A stretch of 64,000 bases of DNA from Mesorhizobium sp. CA8. GTDB taxonomy: Bacteria; Pseudomonadota; Alphaproteobacteria; Rhizobiales; Rhizobiaceae. The notes below the pieces were generated by a model. The model did no database searches and was not told the DNA's origin. It saw only the letters and a program-made list of their open reading frames with translations. Made by a program: the position numbers and the translations under genes. The stretch is from positions 1-64,000 of the forward strand of contig NZ_JAIUHG010000025.1 of the NCBI RefSeq assembly GCF_020164955.1, given 5' to 3'. Position 1 is the stretch's first letter, and each line of letters starts with the position of its first letter. This document shows, piece after piece, positions 45,445 through 53,638 of the stretch.

Positions 45445-46071
45445 ATGAGACGATCGCAGGTGACGACCGTGTCATTGCTTGCGGTGTTGGCGCTTGGCGC
45501 CTGCACCAACGCCAAGGACGTCCTGGAACCTTCGGCGATCACCCCGCCAGCGAGCTCGGCCCAGTCTTCGGCCACCCCGCAAAGCACATCGACAACGGCC
45601 ACATCTGCGACCACGACCGCGCCTGCTCCTTCGCCCGCGCCTTCCATCACAGCGTCACCCGCGACACGCGCAACGCCGGCGCAAACCGCCGCCCTCGCCA
45701 AGACGCGGCTGCAGGTGGCGCCGATCGTCGGCGCATCGGTGGACGCGGCGGCACCGTTGACGGCGGAACTGCAGAGCCGTGCCAAACAGCGTGGCCTGAC
45801 GCTTGTCGGCAGCACGGACCAGACGGCGACGCATGTGCTGAAGGGCTATTTTTCGACCATGTCCGAGGGCAAGGACACGACCGTCATCTATGTCTGGGAT
45901 ATTTACGACCCGTCCGGCAATCGCCTGCACCGCATCAATGGTCAGCAGAAGGCGCCTGCCGTCGGCAGCGGCGAAGGCTGGCCCACGGTGGCGCCCGCCA
46001 CCATGCAGGCGATCGCCGATCAGACGATCGACCAGTTCGCTACCTGGCTCGGCAGCGGCGGCGCCGGTTGA
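45445..46071 (+). CDS. Hypothetical lipoprotein
   Basis: This 208-aa lipoprotein has the signal MRRSQVTTVSLLAVLALGAC with a clear lipobox. A Thr/Ser/Pro/Ala linker of about 75 residues follows. The folded C-terminal domain contains LQVAPIVGASVDAAAPLTAELQSRAKQRGLTLVGSTDQTATHVLKGYF and a Trp-containing end (IYVWDIYDPSGNRLHRINGQQ), reminiscent of GNA1162/LPS-assembly-like domains but not assigned. It is 55 bases after the M24 gene, in the lgt run. The function is unknown. Confidence 0.8.
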   Translation: MRRSQVTTVSLLAVLALGACTNAKDVLEPSAITPPASSAQSSATPQSTSTTATSATTTAPAPSPAPSITASPATRATPAQTAALAKTRLQVAPIVGASVDAAAPLTAELQSRAKQRGLTLVGSTDQTATHVLKGYFSTMSEGKDTTVIYVWDIYDPSGNRLHRINGQQKAPAVGSGEGWPTVAPATMQAIADQTIDQFATWLGSGGAG

Positions 46072-46254
46072 CCGGACCGGCCGAGCTGTTGCCGGCCAGA
46101 CTGTTGCCGGCTTGCGATGTCTTCGGTGTTTGTTGCGGCCACCGGAAGGATTCCCCACAACGAGGCTTGCAATACCGGCGCGGGCCGCTAAAAGCCCGCA
46201 TAAAAGGCGAATGAGAGTCTCTCCGGCCTCTCCATCCTTCACCAGGAACGGTGC

Positions 46255-47190
46255 ATGAAGCTTTTCGCGGGCAATTCCAACCGGGTGCTGGCCGAGGCGG
46301 TCGCTCGCTATCTCAACGTCCCGCTGGGGAAGGCCAGCGTCAGGCGCTTCGCCGACCAGGAAATCTTCGTCGAGATCCAGGAAAACGTGCGCGGCGAGGA
46401 TGTCTTCATCCTGCAGTCGACCTCTTATCCGACCAACGATCATCTGATGGAACTGCTCATCATGATGGACGCCTTCATGCGCTCCTCGGCGCGGCGCATC
46501 ACGGCGGTCATCCCCTATTTCGGCTATGCAAGGCAGGACCGCCGCGCCTCGGGGCGCACGCCGATCTCGGCCAAGCTGGTCGCCAACATGATCACCCGCG
46601 CCGGCGCCGACCGCGTGCTGACGCTCGACCTGCATGCGGGCCAGATCCAGGGTTTCTTCGATATCCCGACCGACAATCTGTTCTCGGTGCCGGTGATGGC
46701 CCGCGACGTGAAGGCCAAGTACAAGCAGCTCGGCAACGTCGTGGTCGTGTCGCCCGACATCGGCGGCGTTGTGCGGGCGCGTGCTTTGGCCAAACGCTTC
46801 GACGCGCAGCTCGCCATCGTCGATAAGCGCCGCGAGCGTCCCGGTGAATCGGAAGTCATGAACATCATCGGCGCGGTCGCCGGCAAGGACTGCCTCCTGA
46901 TCGACGACATCGTCGATTCCGGCGGTACGCTTTGCAACGCGGCCGACGCGCTGCTGGCCAATGGCGCGACCTCCGTCACCGCCTACATTACCCATGGCGT
47001 GCTCTCCGGCGGCGCCGTCGCACGCATCGCCGGCTCGAAGCTGCAGGAACTGGTGATCACCGATTCCATTCAGCCGACCCAGGGCGTGCTCGACGCCCCG
47101 AACATCCGCGTCATTTCGATCGCCGACCTGATGGGCGAGGCGATCTCGCGCACGGCGACGGAAGAATCTGTCTCGAGCCTGTTCGATTAG
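46255..47190 (+). CDS. prs: Ribose-phosphate pyrophosphokinase
   Basis: PRPP synthase (311 aa) makes phosphoribosyl pyrophosphate from ribose 5-phosphate and ATP for nucleotide, His and Trp synthesis. Family motifs in order: SVRRFADQEIFVEIQENVRGEDVFILQS, PYFGYARQDR, LDLHAGQIQGFFDIPTDNL, KRR and the PRPP loop LIDDIVDSGGTLCNAA. The ATG at 46255 gives the standard N-terminus MKLFAGNSN. It is last in the plus-strand lgt run after a 183-base gap. Its stop overlaps the AraC gene stop by four bases, tail to tail. Confidence 0.97.
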   Translation: MKLFAGNSNRVLAEAVARYLNVPLGKASVRRFADQEIFVEIQENVRGEDVFILQSTSYPTNDHLMELLIMMDAFMRSSARRITAVIPYFGYARQDRRASGRTPISAKLVANMITRAGADRVLTLDLHAGQIQGFFDIPTDNLFSVPVMARDVKAKYKQLGNVVVVSPDIGGVVRARALAKRFDAQLAIVDKRRERPGESEVMNIIGAVAGKDCLLIDDIVDSGGTLCNAADALLANGATSVTAYITHGVLSGGAVARIAGSKLQELVITDSIQPTQGVLDAPNIRVISIADLMGEAISRTATEESVSSLFD

Positions 47191-48071
47191 GCTATTGCGC
47201 TGCTGGCCTGGGCCGGCCCGGTCAGCCGTTTCGTCCCCTCGCCTGCATCGCGCGCGCCGCGCATATAGCCGCGCGGCGAAGCGCCGAGCATGCGCTTGAA
47301 CATGGTGATGAAGGCCGGCACGCTGTCATAGCCGAGATCGAGCGCCACCCTGGTGATCGGCTCGCCGTCGGCGAGCCTCGGCAGCGCCGCGAACAGGCAG
47401 GCCTGCTGGCGCCAGGTCGAGAGCGACAGCCCGGTCTGGCGGTGAAAGGCGCGGGTGAACGACCGCCGGCTCATGCCCGCCGCATCCGCCCATCCGTCGA
47501 TCGTCGCATGCGGCGAAGGGGCCGCCACGAAGCGCCGGCAAAGCGCCGCGAGCTTCGGATCGGACGGGAAAGGCAGGCCGAGCGGCCGTTCCGGAAGGTT
47601 CGGGATCTCGTGCAGCAGCAGTCCCATGACGAGCGCCGCCCGCCCTTCGAGCTCGCCGCCCTGCGGCAGCTTCTCCGATTCCACGATCAGGCTGTGCATC
47701 AGATCGGTGATGCCGACGACGCGTAAGCCTTGCGGCAGGCCGGCAATGGCGTCCGGCATGACATAGACCGAACGCATCGAGACGTCGCCCAGCATCTCGA
47801 CCGAATGCTCGGTGCCGGCCGGTATCCACATCGCATGGTCGGGCGGCACCATCCAGCGTCCGTGCCTGGTCGTCACAAGGACCACGCCGACCAGCGCGTG
47901 CAGAAGCTGACTGCGGCTGTGGCGGTGCTGCGGCACGTGGTAGCCGTCCGGATATTCGGTTGGCAGCGCAACCGCCGGCCCGACGGCCTGTTCCAGCCAT
48001 TGCCGGCGGCTTTCATGCAGCCGGCCGAGCTCGGCGGCATCGCCTCTGAATATCTCCCGGCTATTCGGCAT
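47187..48071 (-). CDS. AraC family transcriptional regulator with cupin sensor
   Basis: This 294-aa regulator has an N-terminal cupin (VPQHRHSRSQLLHALVGVVLVTTRHGRWMVPPDHAMWIPAGTEHSVEM) and two C-terminal helix-turn-helices (TIDGWADAAGMSRRSFTRAFHRQTGLSLSTWRQQ and ITRVALDLGYDSVPAFITMFKRMLGASPRGYM). The family often controls a neighbouring efflux pump, and here an MFS gene is divergent. The ATG at 48071 gives the cupin a normal start; the frame runs on to 48110. Confidence 0.92.
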   Translation of the reverse strand: MPNSREIFRGDAAELGRLHESRRQWLEQAVGPAVALPTEYPDGYHVPQHRHSRSQLLHALVGVVLVTTRHGRWMVPPDHAMWIPAGTEHSVEMLGDVSMRSVYVMPDAIAGLPQGLRVVGITDLMHSLIVESEKLPQGGELEGRAALVMGLLLHEIPNLPERPLGLPFPSDPKLAALCRRFVAAPSPHATIDGWADAAGMSRRSFTRAFHRQTGLSLSTWRQQACLFAALPRLADGEPITRVALDLGYDSVPAFITMFKRMLGASPRGYMRGARDAGEGTKRLTGPAQASSAIA

Positions 48072-48163
48072 CGGATGTGGCCCACTTGCGAAACTATTGG
48101 ACCAAACCACGAAAGAAGTCGCTTGGCAACGGGCTTATAAGGCCGGCTGCGGTTCGCCGCCTA

Positions 48164-48212
48164 GAGCATGATCCCGAAAAGTGGGAACCGGTTTTCGGAC
48201 AAGATCATGCTC
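48164..48212. repeat. Dispersed palindromic repeat, copy 4
   Basis: GAGCATGAT (48164) pairs with ATCATGCTC (48204-48212), enclosing CCGAAAA/TTTTCGG. It lies between the divergent AraC and MFS genes and ends 11 bases before the MFS Shine-Dalgarno, so it will be part of that transcript's leader. Confidence 0.88.
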
Positions 48213-48235
48213 CAACAAGACTACGGAGCATTGCC

Positions 48236-49465
48236 TTGACCGATACGACCGCCACCTCCGTCGCCGCACCGGCGCCGGCAAGCAACATCTCGGCGCAAGC
48301 GACGGCCTTCACCGTCATTCTTGCGGTGAGCTTCTGCCACTGCGTCAACGACATCATGCAGTCGCTACTTTCGGCGATCTATCCGCTGCTCAAGGACAAT
48401 TATGGTCTCGATTTCTGGCAGATCGGCCTTCTGACCTTCACCTTCCAGGTGACGGCATCGCTGCTGCAGCCGGTCATCGGCATGATCACCGACAAGAAGC
48501 CGATGCCATACTCCTTGCCCTGGGGCATGGCCTCCTCGCTGGTCGGCCTGGTGGTGCTCGCGCATGCCGGCCATTACTGGCTGCTTTTGATCGGCGCCTC
48601 GCTGATCGGCATCGGCTCGGCGATCTTCCATCCGGAATCCTCGCGTATCGCGCGCTTCGCCTCGGGCGGCCGGTTCGGCCTGGCGCAATCTCTGTTCCAG
48701 GTAGGCGGCAATTTCGGCCAGGCGATGGGACCGCTGCTCGCCGCCTTCATCGTCGTGCCGTTCGGCCAGACGAGCATTTCCTGGTTCGCCGTCGGCTCGC
48801 TGATCGGCATCGTCGTCTTATGGCAAGTCGGCGGCTGGTACAGCCGGCTGCGCGCCTCTATGGCCACCCGCAGGCAGGCTGCCCATGTCTCGCCCTTTGC
48901 GCGCAAGAAGGTCATGTGGGCGCTGGCCGTGCTGACGCTGCTGGTGCTGACCAAGAACGCCTATATCGCCTCGCTCTCAAGCTACTACACCTTCTACGCC
49001 ATGCATAAGTTCGGCGTTTCGGTGCAGATGAGCCAGGTTATGCTGTTCCTGTTCCTCGGTGCCTCGGCGCTGGGCATCCTGCTCGGCGGCCCGTTCGGCG
49101 ACCGCTATGGACAGAAGGCGATGATCTGGTTCTCGATCGTCGGCGTGCTGCCCTTCACGCTGGCGCTGCCTTACGCCAATCTGGAATGGACGATGGTGCT
49201 CACCGTGCTGATCGGCCTGATCCTGTCGTCGGCCTTCTCCAACATCGTCGTCTTCGCGCAGGAGCTGGTTCCCGGCCGCGTCGGCATGATCGCCGGCATC
49301 TTCTTCGGCTTCGCCTTCGGCATGGGCGGCATCGCCGCCGCGGTGCTCGGTGTCGTCGCCGACATGAAGGGCATCGACTTCGTTTACCAGATTTGCTCGT
49401 ACCTGCCCTTCCTCGGTCTCCTGACGCTGTTCCTCCCCAACATGAGGGAAGCGCGAAAGGCCTGA
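48236..49465 (+). CDS. MFS transporter, fosmidomycin-resistance (Fsr) type
   Basis: This is a 409-aa major facilitator with about 12 membrane segments. The opening FCHCVNDIMQSLLSAIYPLLKDNYGLDFWQIGLLTFTFQVTASLLQPVIGMITDKKP and the middle GIGSAIFHPESSRIARFASGGRFGLAQSLFQVGGNFGQAMGP are the Fsr-family signature. It probably exports a small drug-like compound by proton antiport. The start is TTG at 48236 with GGAG at 8 bases; the frame upstream passes through the repeat. The divergent AraC gene may regulate it. Confidence 0.92.
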   Translation: MTDTTATSVAAPAPASNISAQATAFTVILAVSFCHCVNDIMQSLLSAIYPLLKDNYGLDFWQIGLLTFTFQVTASLLQPVIGMITDKKPMPYSLPWGMASSLVGLVVLAHAGHYWLLLIGASLIGIGSAIFHPESSRIARFASGGRFGLAQSLFQVGGNFGQAMGPLLAAFIVVPFGQTSISWFAVGSLIGIVVLWQVGGWYSRLRASMATRRQAAHVSPFARKKVMWALAVLTLLVLTKNAYIASLSSYYTFYAMHKFGVSVQMSQVMLFLFLGASALGILLGGPFGDRYGQKAMIWFSIVGVLPFTLALPYANLEWTMVLTVLIGLILSSAFSNIVVFAQELVPGRVGMIAGIFFGFAFGMGGIAAAVLGVVADMKGIDFVYQICSYLPFLGLLTLFLPNMREARKA

Positions 49466-49498
49466 TTGCCCGGCCACTTCGAACGGTTTTCAAAGATC

Positions 49499-49526
49499 AA
49501 AGCACCCGCCGCTTGGCGGGTGCTTT
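49499..49526. terminator. Bidirectional intrinsic terminator
   Basis: AAAGCACCCGCC and GGCGGGTGCTTT form a 12-bp perfect stem with a 4-nt loop between the convergent MFS and alpha/beta hydrolase genes. Confidence 0.93.
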
Positions 49527-49544
49527 CGTGTTTGGCGGCCAGCC

Positions 49545-50396
49545 TCAGGCCTTGAAGAAGGCCAGGAGGTCGGCGTTGATGACATCCGCATGGGTCGTTG
49601 CCATACCATGCGGAAAGCCCTTGTAGACCTTGAGCTCGCCCTTCCTGAGCAGCTTGATCGAGATGAGCGCGGAGTCCGCGATCGGCACGATCTGGTCGTC
49701 GTCGCCATGCATGACCAGCACTGGCACGTCGATCTTCTTCAGGTCTTCGGTGAAGTCTGTTTCCGAGAAGGCCTTGATGCAGTCGTAATGCGCCTTGGCG
49801 CCGCCCATCATGCCCTGGCGCCACCAATTGTCGACGACGCCTTCGGAAACCTGCGCGCCCGGGCGGTTGAAGCCGTAGAACGGCCCGGCCGGCACGTCGT
49901 GGAAGAACTGGGCGCGGTTAGCCGCCAGCGCCGCGCGGAAACCGTCGAACACCTCGATCGGCAGGCCGCCTGGGTTGGCCGGCGTTTTCAACATGATCGG
50001 CGGCACCGCCCCGATCAGCACGGCCTTGGCGACGCGGTCGCCATATTGCGCGACATAGCGCGCCACCTCGCCGCCGCCCGTCGAATGACCGACATGGATG
50101 GCGTCCTTGAGGCCGAGATACGCCGTGAGCTCGTCTACATCGGCGGCATAGGTGTCCATCTCATTGCCGGTGTCGGTCTGGCTGGAACGGCCATGGCCAC
50201 GCCGGTCATGCGCGATGACGCGGTAACCCTTTGACAGGAAGAACAGCATCTGAGCGTCCCAGTCGTCACTGCTCAGCGGCCAGCCATGGTGGAAGACGAT
50301 CGGCTGGCCCGTGCCCCAATCCTTGTAGAAGATCTGCGTTCCGTCCTTGGTGGTGATCGTGCCGCTGCCCGAGCCTGACTTGGTCTGCGAGGTCAT
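49545..50396 (-). CDS. Alpha/beta hydrolase, non-heme chloroperoxidase-like
   Basis: This 283-aa alpha/beta hydrolase of the cofactor-free haloperoxidase/esterase group has oxyanion region FHHGWPLSSDDWDAQ, nucleophile elbow GHSTGGGE (Ser), acid Asp in VMHGDDDQIVP and catalytic His in FPHGMATTH. Such enzymes act as esterases and, with peroxide and acid, as perhydrolases. The first 15 residues are Ser/Gly-rich. It is divergent from an OhrR-like regulator with three operator-like palindromes between, so it is probably its target. GAAGGAGA precedes the ATG. Confidence 0.92.
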   Translation of the reverse strand: MTSQTKSGSGSGTITTKDGTQIFYKDWGTGQPIVFHHGWPLSSDDWDAQMLFFLSKGYRVIAHDRRGHGRSSQTDTGNEMDTYAADVDELTAYLGLKDAIHVGHSTGGGEVARYVAQYGDRVAKAVLIGAVPPIMLKTPANPGGLPIEVFDGFRAALAANRAQFFHDVPAGPFYGFNRPGAQVSEGVVDNWWRQGMMGGAKAHYDCIKAFSETDFTEDLKKIDVPVLVMHGDDDQIVPIADSALISIKLLRKGELKVYKGFPHGMATTHADVINADLLAFFKA

Positions 50397-50415
50397 CTCA
50401 ATCTCCTTCTGTTGA

Positions 50416-50495
50416 TATCGCGATAAACAATATCGCGATAATATCCTCCTTAACTGAGGTCGGACGCCGCGTCCATGGAAATACGTATCGTGATA
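50416..50495. promoter_or_regulatory. Three TATCGYGATA palindromes between hydrolase and OhrR-like genes
   Basis: TATCGCGATA occurs at 50416-50425 and 50431-50440, and TATCGTGATA at 50486-50495. The first two are 15 bases apart centre to centre. The cluster is placed over the probable promoters of both divergent genes. It is the obvious candidate binding site for the MarR/OhrR-type product; binding is inferred. Confidence 0.65.
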
Positions 50496-50545
50496 TCATT
50501 TTTCGTGGTACACAACAGAAGCTCAGTCGGCAAAAGGAATGCGCC

Positions 50546-50989
50546 GTGCCTCTCCCGTTGGACAATCAGCTCTGCTTCACGCTCTATGCCACCAGCATGG
50601 CGATCAGCCGCACCTACAAGCCGATGCTGGACGAGATGGGCATCACCTATCCGCAATATCTCGTGCTCAACGCGCTGGGAGAGGCGGACGGCATATCGGT
50701 GGGCGGCATCGCGCGTCGGCTCGCCCTGGAATCGAGCACGATCACCCCGCTGGTAAAGCGAATGGAGCAGGCAGGCCTTGTCACCCGGCAGCGCAGCCAG
50801 ATCGACGAGCGTCAGGTGCAGGTCGACCTGACCCCCAGAGGACGGGCTCTGCTCGTCCGGTGTAATTGCCTGAACGAGACCCTGATCGAGCGCTCAGGCA
50901 TGAAATTGGCTGAACTCGATACCTTGAACCGGAAAATCCAGGCGTTGCGCGATGCGCTGAACGACAGTCTGGAGGTCGACTCCGGCTGA
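50546..50989 (+). CDS. OhrR-like MarR family regulator
   Basis: This 147-aa MarR regulator is closest to organic-hydroperoxide sensors. It opens LDNQLCFTLYATSMAISRTYKPMLDEMGITYPQYLVL, with the reactive C10 in the OhrR position, and has the wing SQIDERQVQVDLTPRG. C106 and C108 in the C-terminal helix could act as resolving cysteines as in two-Cys OhrR proteins. No ohr peroxidase gene is next to it; the divergent partner is an alpha/beta hydrolase. Sensing of peroxide or a related oxidant is inferred. Confidence 0.9.
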   Translation: MPLPLDNQLCFTLYATSMAISRTYKPMLDEMGITYPQYLVLNALGEADGISVGGIARRLALESSTITPLVKRMEQAGLVTRQRSQIDERQVQVDLTPRGRALLVRCNCLNETLIERSGMKLAELDTLNRKIQALRDALNDSLEVDSG

Positions 50990-51067
50990 GATGTACTGAA
51001 AACGAGATCGGACTCGACCGGACGAGTTTGCGTCCCGGGCGCCTTTGATAGGTTCAGCGTATGCGGG

Positions 51068-51712
51068 TCACGCCTCGATCTTGACCGGCGCCAGTGGCGG
51101 CGCTTCCAGTCCCTGGAACGGGTCGCGCCAGGCGTCGATCGCTTCCAGCCGGCCATACCAGCGACTGATCGACGGATAGTCGTCGAGCGGCAATCCGGCG
51201 GCATCGTTGAAAGGCAGGAACGTCGCCATGCGGAAGTCGGCATAGGAGATCGAATCGCCGACCAGCCAATCCCGTGCGGAAAGCTCAGGCTCGAGGACCG
51301 CCGCGGCGGTGTGGAACTGCCTCAGCCCCTCCTCGACCAACGCCCGATCGATCGGACCGAGCCCGTAGCGCTGCTTGGTGCCGCGCTCGAAATGCACCAT
51401 GTCGCAAGCGAAGGCGAACCGTTCCTTGCCCCAGCTGATCCAGCGGATCATGTCCGGCTCGTCGTCTCCGCTGCGCCAGAAATCCGAGCGAAGGTCGCGA
51501 GAAAGCCGGCAGGCGATGGCGTCAGCCTCCCACAGGCTCCATCCCGGACCGACCAGGATAGGCAAGGTCAGATTGGGGTTAAGCGCGCGGTAGCGCTCGG
51601 CCTGCCCGGGCGCCATTGGCGATGCGAACTCGAACGCGATCTTGGCCTCGAGATAGCGCGCGGTCGCGACCGCGAGGCGAGGATTGGGATTGCGGCTGAA
51701 CAGAAGTTTCAT
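51068..51712 (-). CDS. Glutathione S-transferase family protein
   Basis: This 214-aa GST-fold protein has an N-terminal thioredoxin-like domain (MKLLFSRNPNPRLAVATARYLEAKIAFEF..., NPNLTLPILVGPGWSLWEADAIACRLSRD) with the cis-Pro and the Glu-Ala-Asp replacing the usual ES-x-A-I. An all-helical C-terminal domain follows (DWLVGDSISYADFRMATFLPF). Substrate is unknown. GGGGACC precedes the ATG at 51712. Confidence 0.9.
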   Translation of the reverse strand: MKLLFSRNPNPRLAVATARYLEAKIAFEFASPMAPGQAERYRALNPNLTLPILVGPGWSLWEADAIACRLSRDLRSDFWRSGDDEPDMIRWISWGKERFAFACDMVHFERGTKQRYGLGPIDRALVEEGLRQFHTAAAVLEPELSARDWLVGDSISYADFRMATFLPFNDAAGLPLDDYPSISRWYGRLEAIDAWRDPFQGLEAPPLAPVKIEA

Positions 51713-52066
51713 GTTGGTCCCCACGGGGTCTGATTGCATGCCGCAGGACGGTTGAGAACCGCGCGATCCTACATTCGCCGCAAATGGGTATCCGGTTTAT
51801 GCTCGGCGTTGAAAACCACCCTGCAATGCTCCCAATCCCTTCCAGCCCAATCGCTTGCACCCTCGGCCGCCTTCCGCTATAGAGCCGCCACCCGCGTAGA
51901 CACCCTTGGAGGCAACGCGGAGGAAGGCCGGCCAGGCCTCGCAGATCCCAGACGCATTTGGATCGCCAAACGCATTGGATAGATCGTGCAAGGCCGCGAC
52001 GGCTTTCGACGTTTACGGATGGGCTTGCCCGCCGTAAGCGCTCCATAACACGCGAAAGGAAATGCC
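51713..52066. other. 354-base spacer holding the rplY promoter and leader
   Basis: No gene is supported. It contains the sigma-70-type promoter at 51856-51884 and then a leader of about 175 bases before rplY, with A/G-rich segments (GGAGGCAACGCGGAGGAAGG, 51908-51927) and no obvious intrinsic terminator. Confidence 0.5.
51856..51884 (+). promoter_or_regulatory. Probable sigma-70-type promoter of rplY
   Basis: TTGCAC (51856-51861) and TATAGA (51879-51884) are separated by exactly 17 bases, 182 bases upstream of the rplY start. It is the best housekeeping-type promoter match I noticed in this spacer. Confidence 0.55.
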
Positions 52067-52711
52067 ATGAGCCACGACGCTTACGAGCTCAAGGCCGAAG
52101 CGCGCGAACAGGTCGGTAAGGGGTCCGCCCGTGCAGTTCGCCGCAACGGTAAAGTGCCTGCAGTTATCTACGGCGACAAGCAGCCTCCCCTGGCTATTGC
52201 GCTGAACTACAAGGACATCTTCTACAAGATCCATGGCGGCGGGTTTCTGACCACGATCGCCACGATCGATGTCGACGGCAAGAAGATCCAGGTCCTGCCG
52301 AAGGATTTCCAGCTCGACCCGGTCAAGGATTTCCCTGTCCATGTCGACTTCCTGCGCATCGGCAAGGACACCGAGGTCAATGTCGACGTGCCTGTCCACT
52401 TCATCAATGAGGACAAGTCGCCCGGCATCAAGCGCGGTGGCGTGCTCAACATCGTTCGTCACGAAGTCGAGTTCCACTGCCCGGCCAACGCGATCCCGGA
52501 ATTCATCACCATCGATCTCACCGGCACCGACATCGGCGACTCGATCCACATCTCGGCGGTCAAGCTGCCGGCCGGCGTCAAGCCCGTCATCTCCGATCGC
52601 GACTTCACCATCGCGACCATTGCCGGCTCGTCGGCGATGAAGCCGGAGACGGAAGCCACCACCGAGGCGTCGGCGACCGAGACGGCGGCCCCGGCGGCCG
52701 AAGAGAAGTAA
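52067..52711 (+). CDS. rplY: 50S ribosomal protein L25/general stress protein Ctc
   Basis: This is the long L25 form (214 aa). The N-terminal 5S-rRNA-binding domain (LKAEAREQVGKGSARAVRRNGKVPAVIYG...) is followed by the Ctc beta domain (VPVHFINEDKSPGIKRGGVLNIVRHEVEFHCPANAIPEFITIDLTGTDIGDSIHIS) and an Ala/Glu/Thr-rich tail. It binds 5S rRNA in the central protuberance. GAAAGGA precedes the ATG. The order rplY-pth-ychF is the common alphaproteobacterial arrangement. Confidence 0.97.
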   Translation: MSHDAYELKAEAREQVGKGSARAVRRNGKVPAVIYGDKQPPLAIALNYKDIFYKIHGGGFLTTIATIDVDGKKIQVLPKDFQLDPVKDFPVHVDFLRIGKDTEVNVDVPVHFINEDKSPGIKRGGVLNIVRHEVEFHCPANAIPEFITIDLTGTDIGDSIHISAVKLPAGVKPVISDRDFTIATIAGSSAMKPETEATTEASATETAAPAAEEK

Positions 52712-52717
52712 TTCTCC

Positions 52718-52741
52718 GAGCCGGATGATTTCATCCGGCTC
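52718..52741 (+). terminator. Hairpin after rplY
   Basis: GAGCCGGATG and CATCCGGCTC form a perfect 10-bp stem with a 4-nt loop just after the stop. The following TAAATC is a weak T tract, so it may only reduce read-through into pth. Confidence 0.7.
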
Positions 52742-52754
52742 TAAATCAAAGAAA

Positions 52755-52806
52755 TAGAGCATCATGTTTTCCGAAAACCGCTTCACACTTTTCGGCATCA
52801 TGTTCT
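52755..52806. repeat. Dispersed palindromic repeat, copy 5 (divergent)
   Basis: An element of about 52 bases between rplY and pth: AGAGCATCATG opens and CATCATGTTCT closes, enclosing CCGAAAA and TTTTCGG. It is a diverged member of the same family as the copies at 19533 and 48164, with its inner core in altered order. Confidence 0.7.
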
Positions 52807-52823
52807 AACGCTCGGAGATAGCG

Positions 52824-53546
52824 ATGCTTGTCTTTGCAGGCCTCGGCAATCCGGGCACGAAATACGAAAACAACCGGCACAATGTCGGCTTCATGGCGGC
52901 GGACGCGATTGCCCGCCGCCATTCCTTTTCGCCCTGGTCGAGAAAATTCCAGGGCCTGATCTGCGAAGGCATGCTCGGCGGCGAAAAAATCCTGCTGATC
53001 AAGCCGCAGACCTTCATGAACCTTTCCGGACAATCGGTCGGCGAAGCGCTGCGCTTCTACAAGCTCGAACCATCCGCCCTCACCGTCTTCTATGACGAGA
53101 TCGATCTTGCCGCCGGCAAGCTCAGGATCAAGGTGGGCGGCGGCTCTGGCGGCCATAACGGCATCCGCTCGCTCGACCAGCATGTCGGCAACGCCTATCG
53201 CCGGGTGCGCATCGGCGTCGGCCATCCCGGCGTCAAGGAGATGGTGCACGGCCATGTGCTTGGCGATTTCGCCAAGGCGGACCGCGAGTGGCTCGATGTC
53301 CTGCTGGACGCAATCGCCGACCATGCCGCGCTGCTCGCCAAGGGCGACGACAGCTCGTTCATGAACCGCGTCACGCTGACCTTGCGCGAGAAGCTCGTGC
53401 CGACCGGCGATGACGACCGCCCGCCGCCCAAGCCGCCGAAGCAGCAAAGCCATGTCCGCCAGGCGCGCCCGCAGCAGCCGGCGGCAAAACTTCCCGAGAG
53501 CGGCCCGATGGCCGCCATGCTGAAGAAGCTGTTCGGCAAGGAGTGA
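52824..53546 (+). CDS. pth: Peptidyl-tRNA hydrolase
   Basis: Pth releases peptides from dropped-off peptidyl-tRNA. Active-site residues are seen: N9 (GLGNPG), H19 (ENNRHNVGFM), the Asn in KPQTFMNLSG, and Asp in FYDEIDL; GGGSGGHNGIRSLDQHVG follows. The protein has 240 aa, about 45 more than usual, because of a basic Pro/Gln-rich tail (from about residue 190) ending MLKKLFGKE. The tail is common in rhizobial Pth. It lies between rplY and ychF. Confidence 0.97.
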   Translation: MLVFAGLGNPGTKYENNRHNVGFMAADAIARRHSFSPWSRKFQGLICEGMLGGEKILLIKPQTFMNLSGQSVGEALRFYKLEPSALTVFYDEIDLAAGKLRIKVGGGSGGHNGIRSLDQHVGNAYRRVRIGVGHPGVKEMVHGHVLGDFAKADREWLDVLLDAIADHAALLAKGDDSSFMNRVTLTLREKLVPTGDDDRPPPKPPKQQSHVRQARPQQPAAKLPESGPMAAMLKKLFGKE

Positions 53547-53638
53547 GCGTCGATCGAACGACGCCTGGGGCTTGACGTTCGTCACCCCTATCGCCCATAG
53601 CCCACTTCAAAATCGAATTCCGACAGGACTGGACGAAC

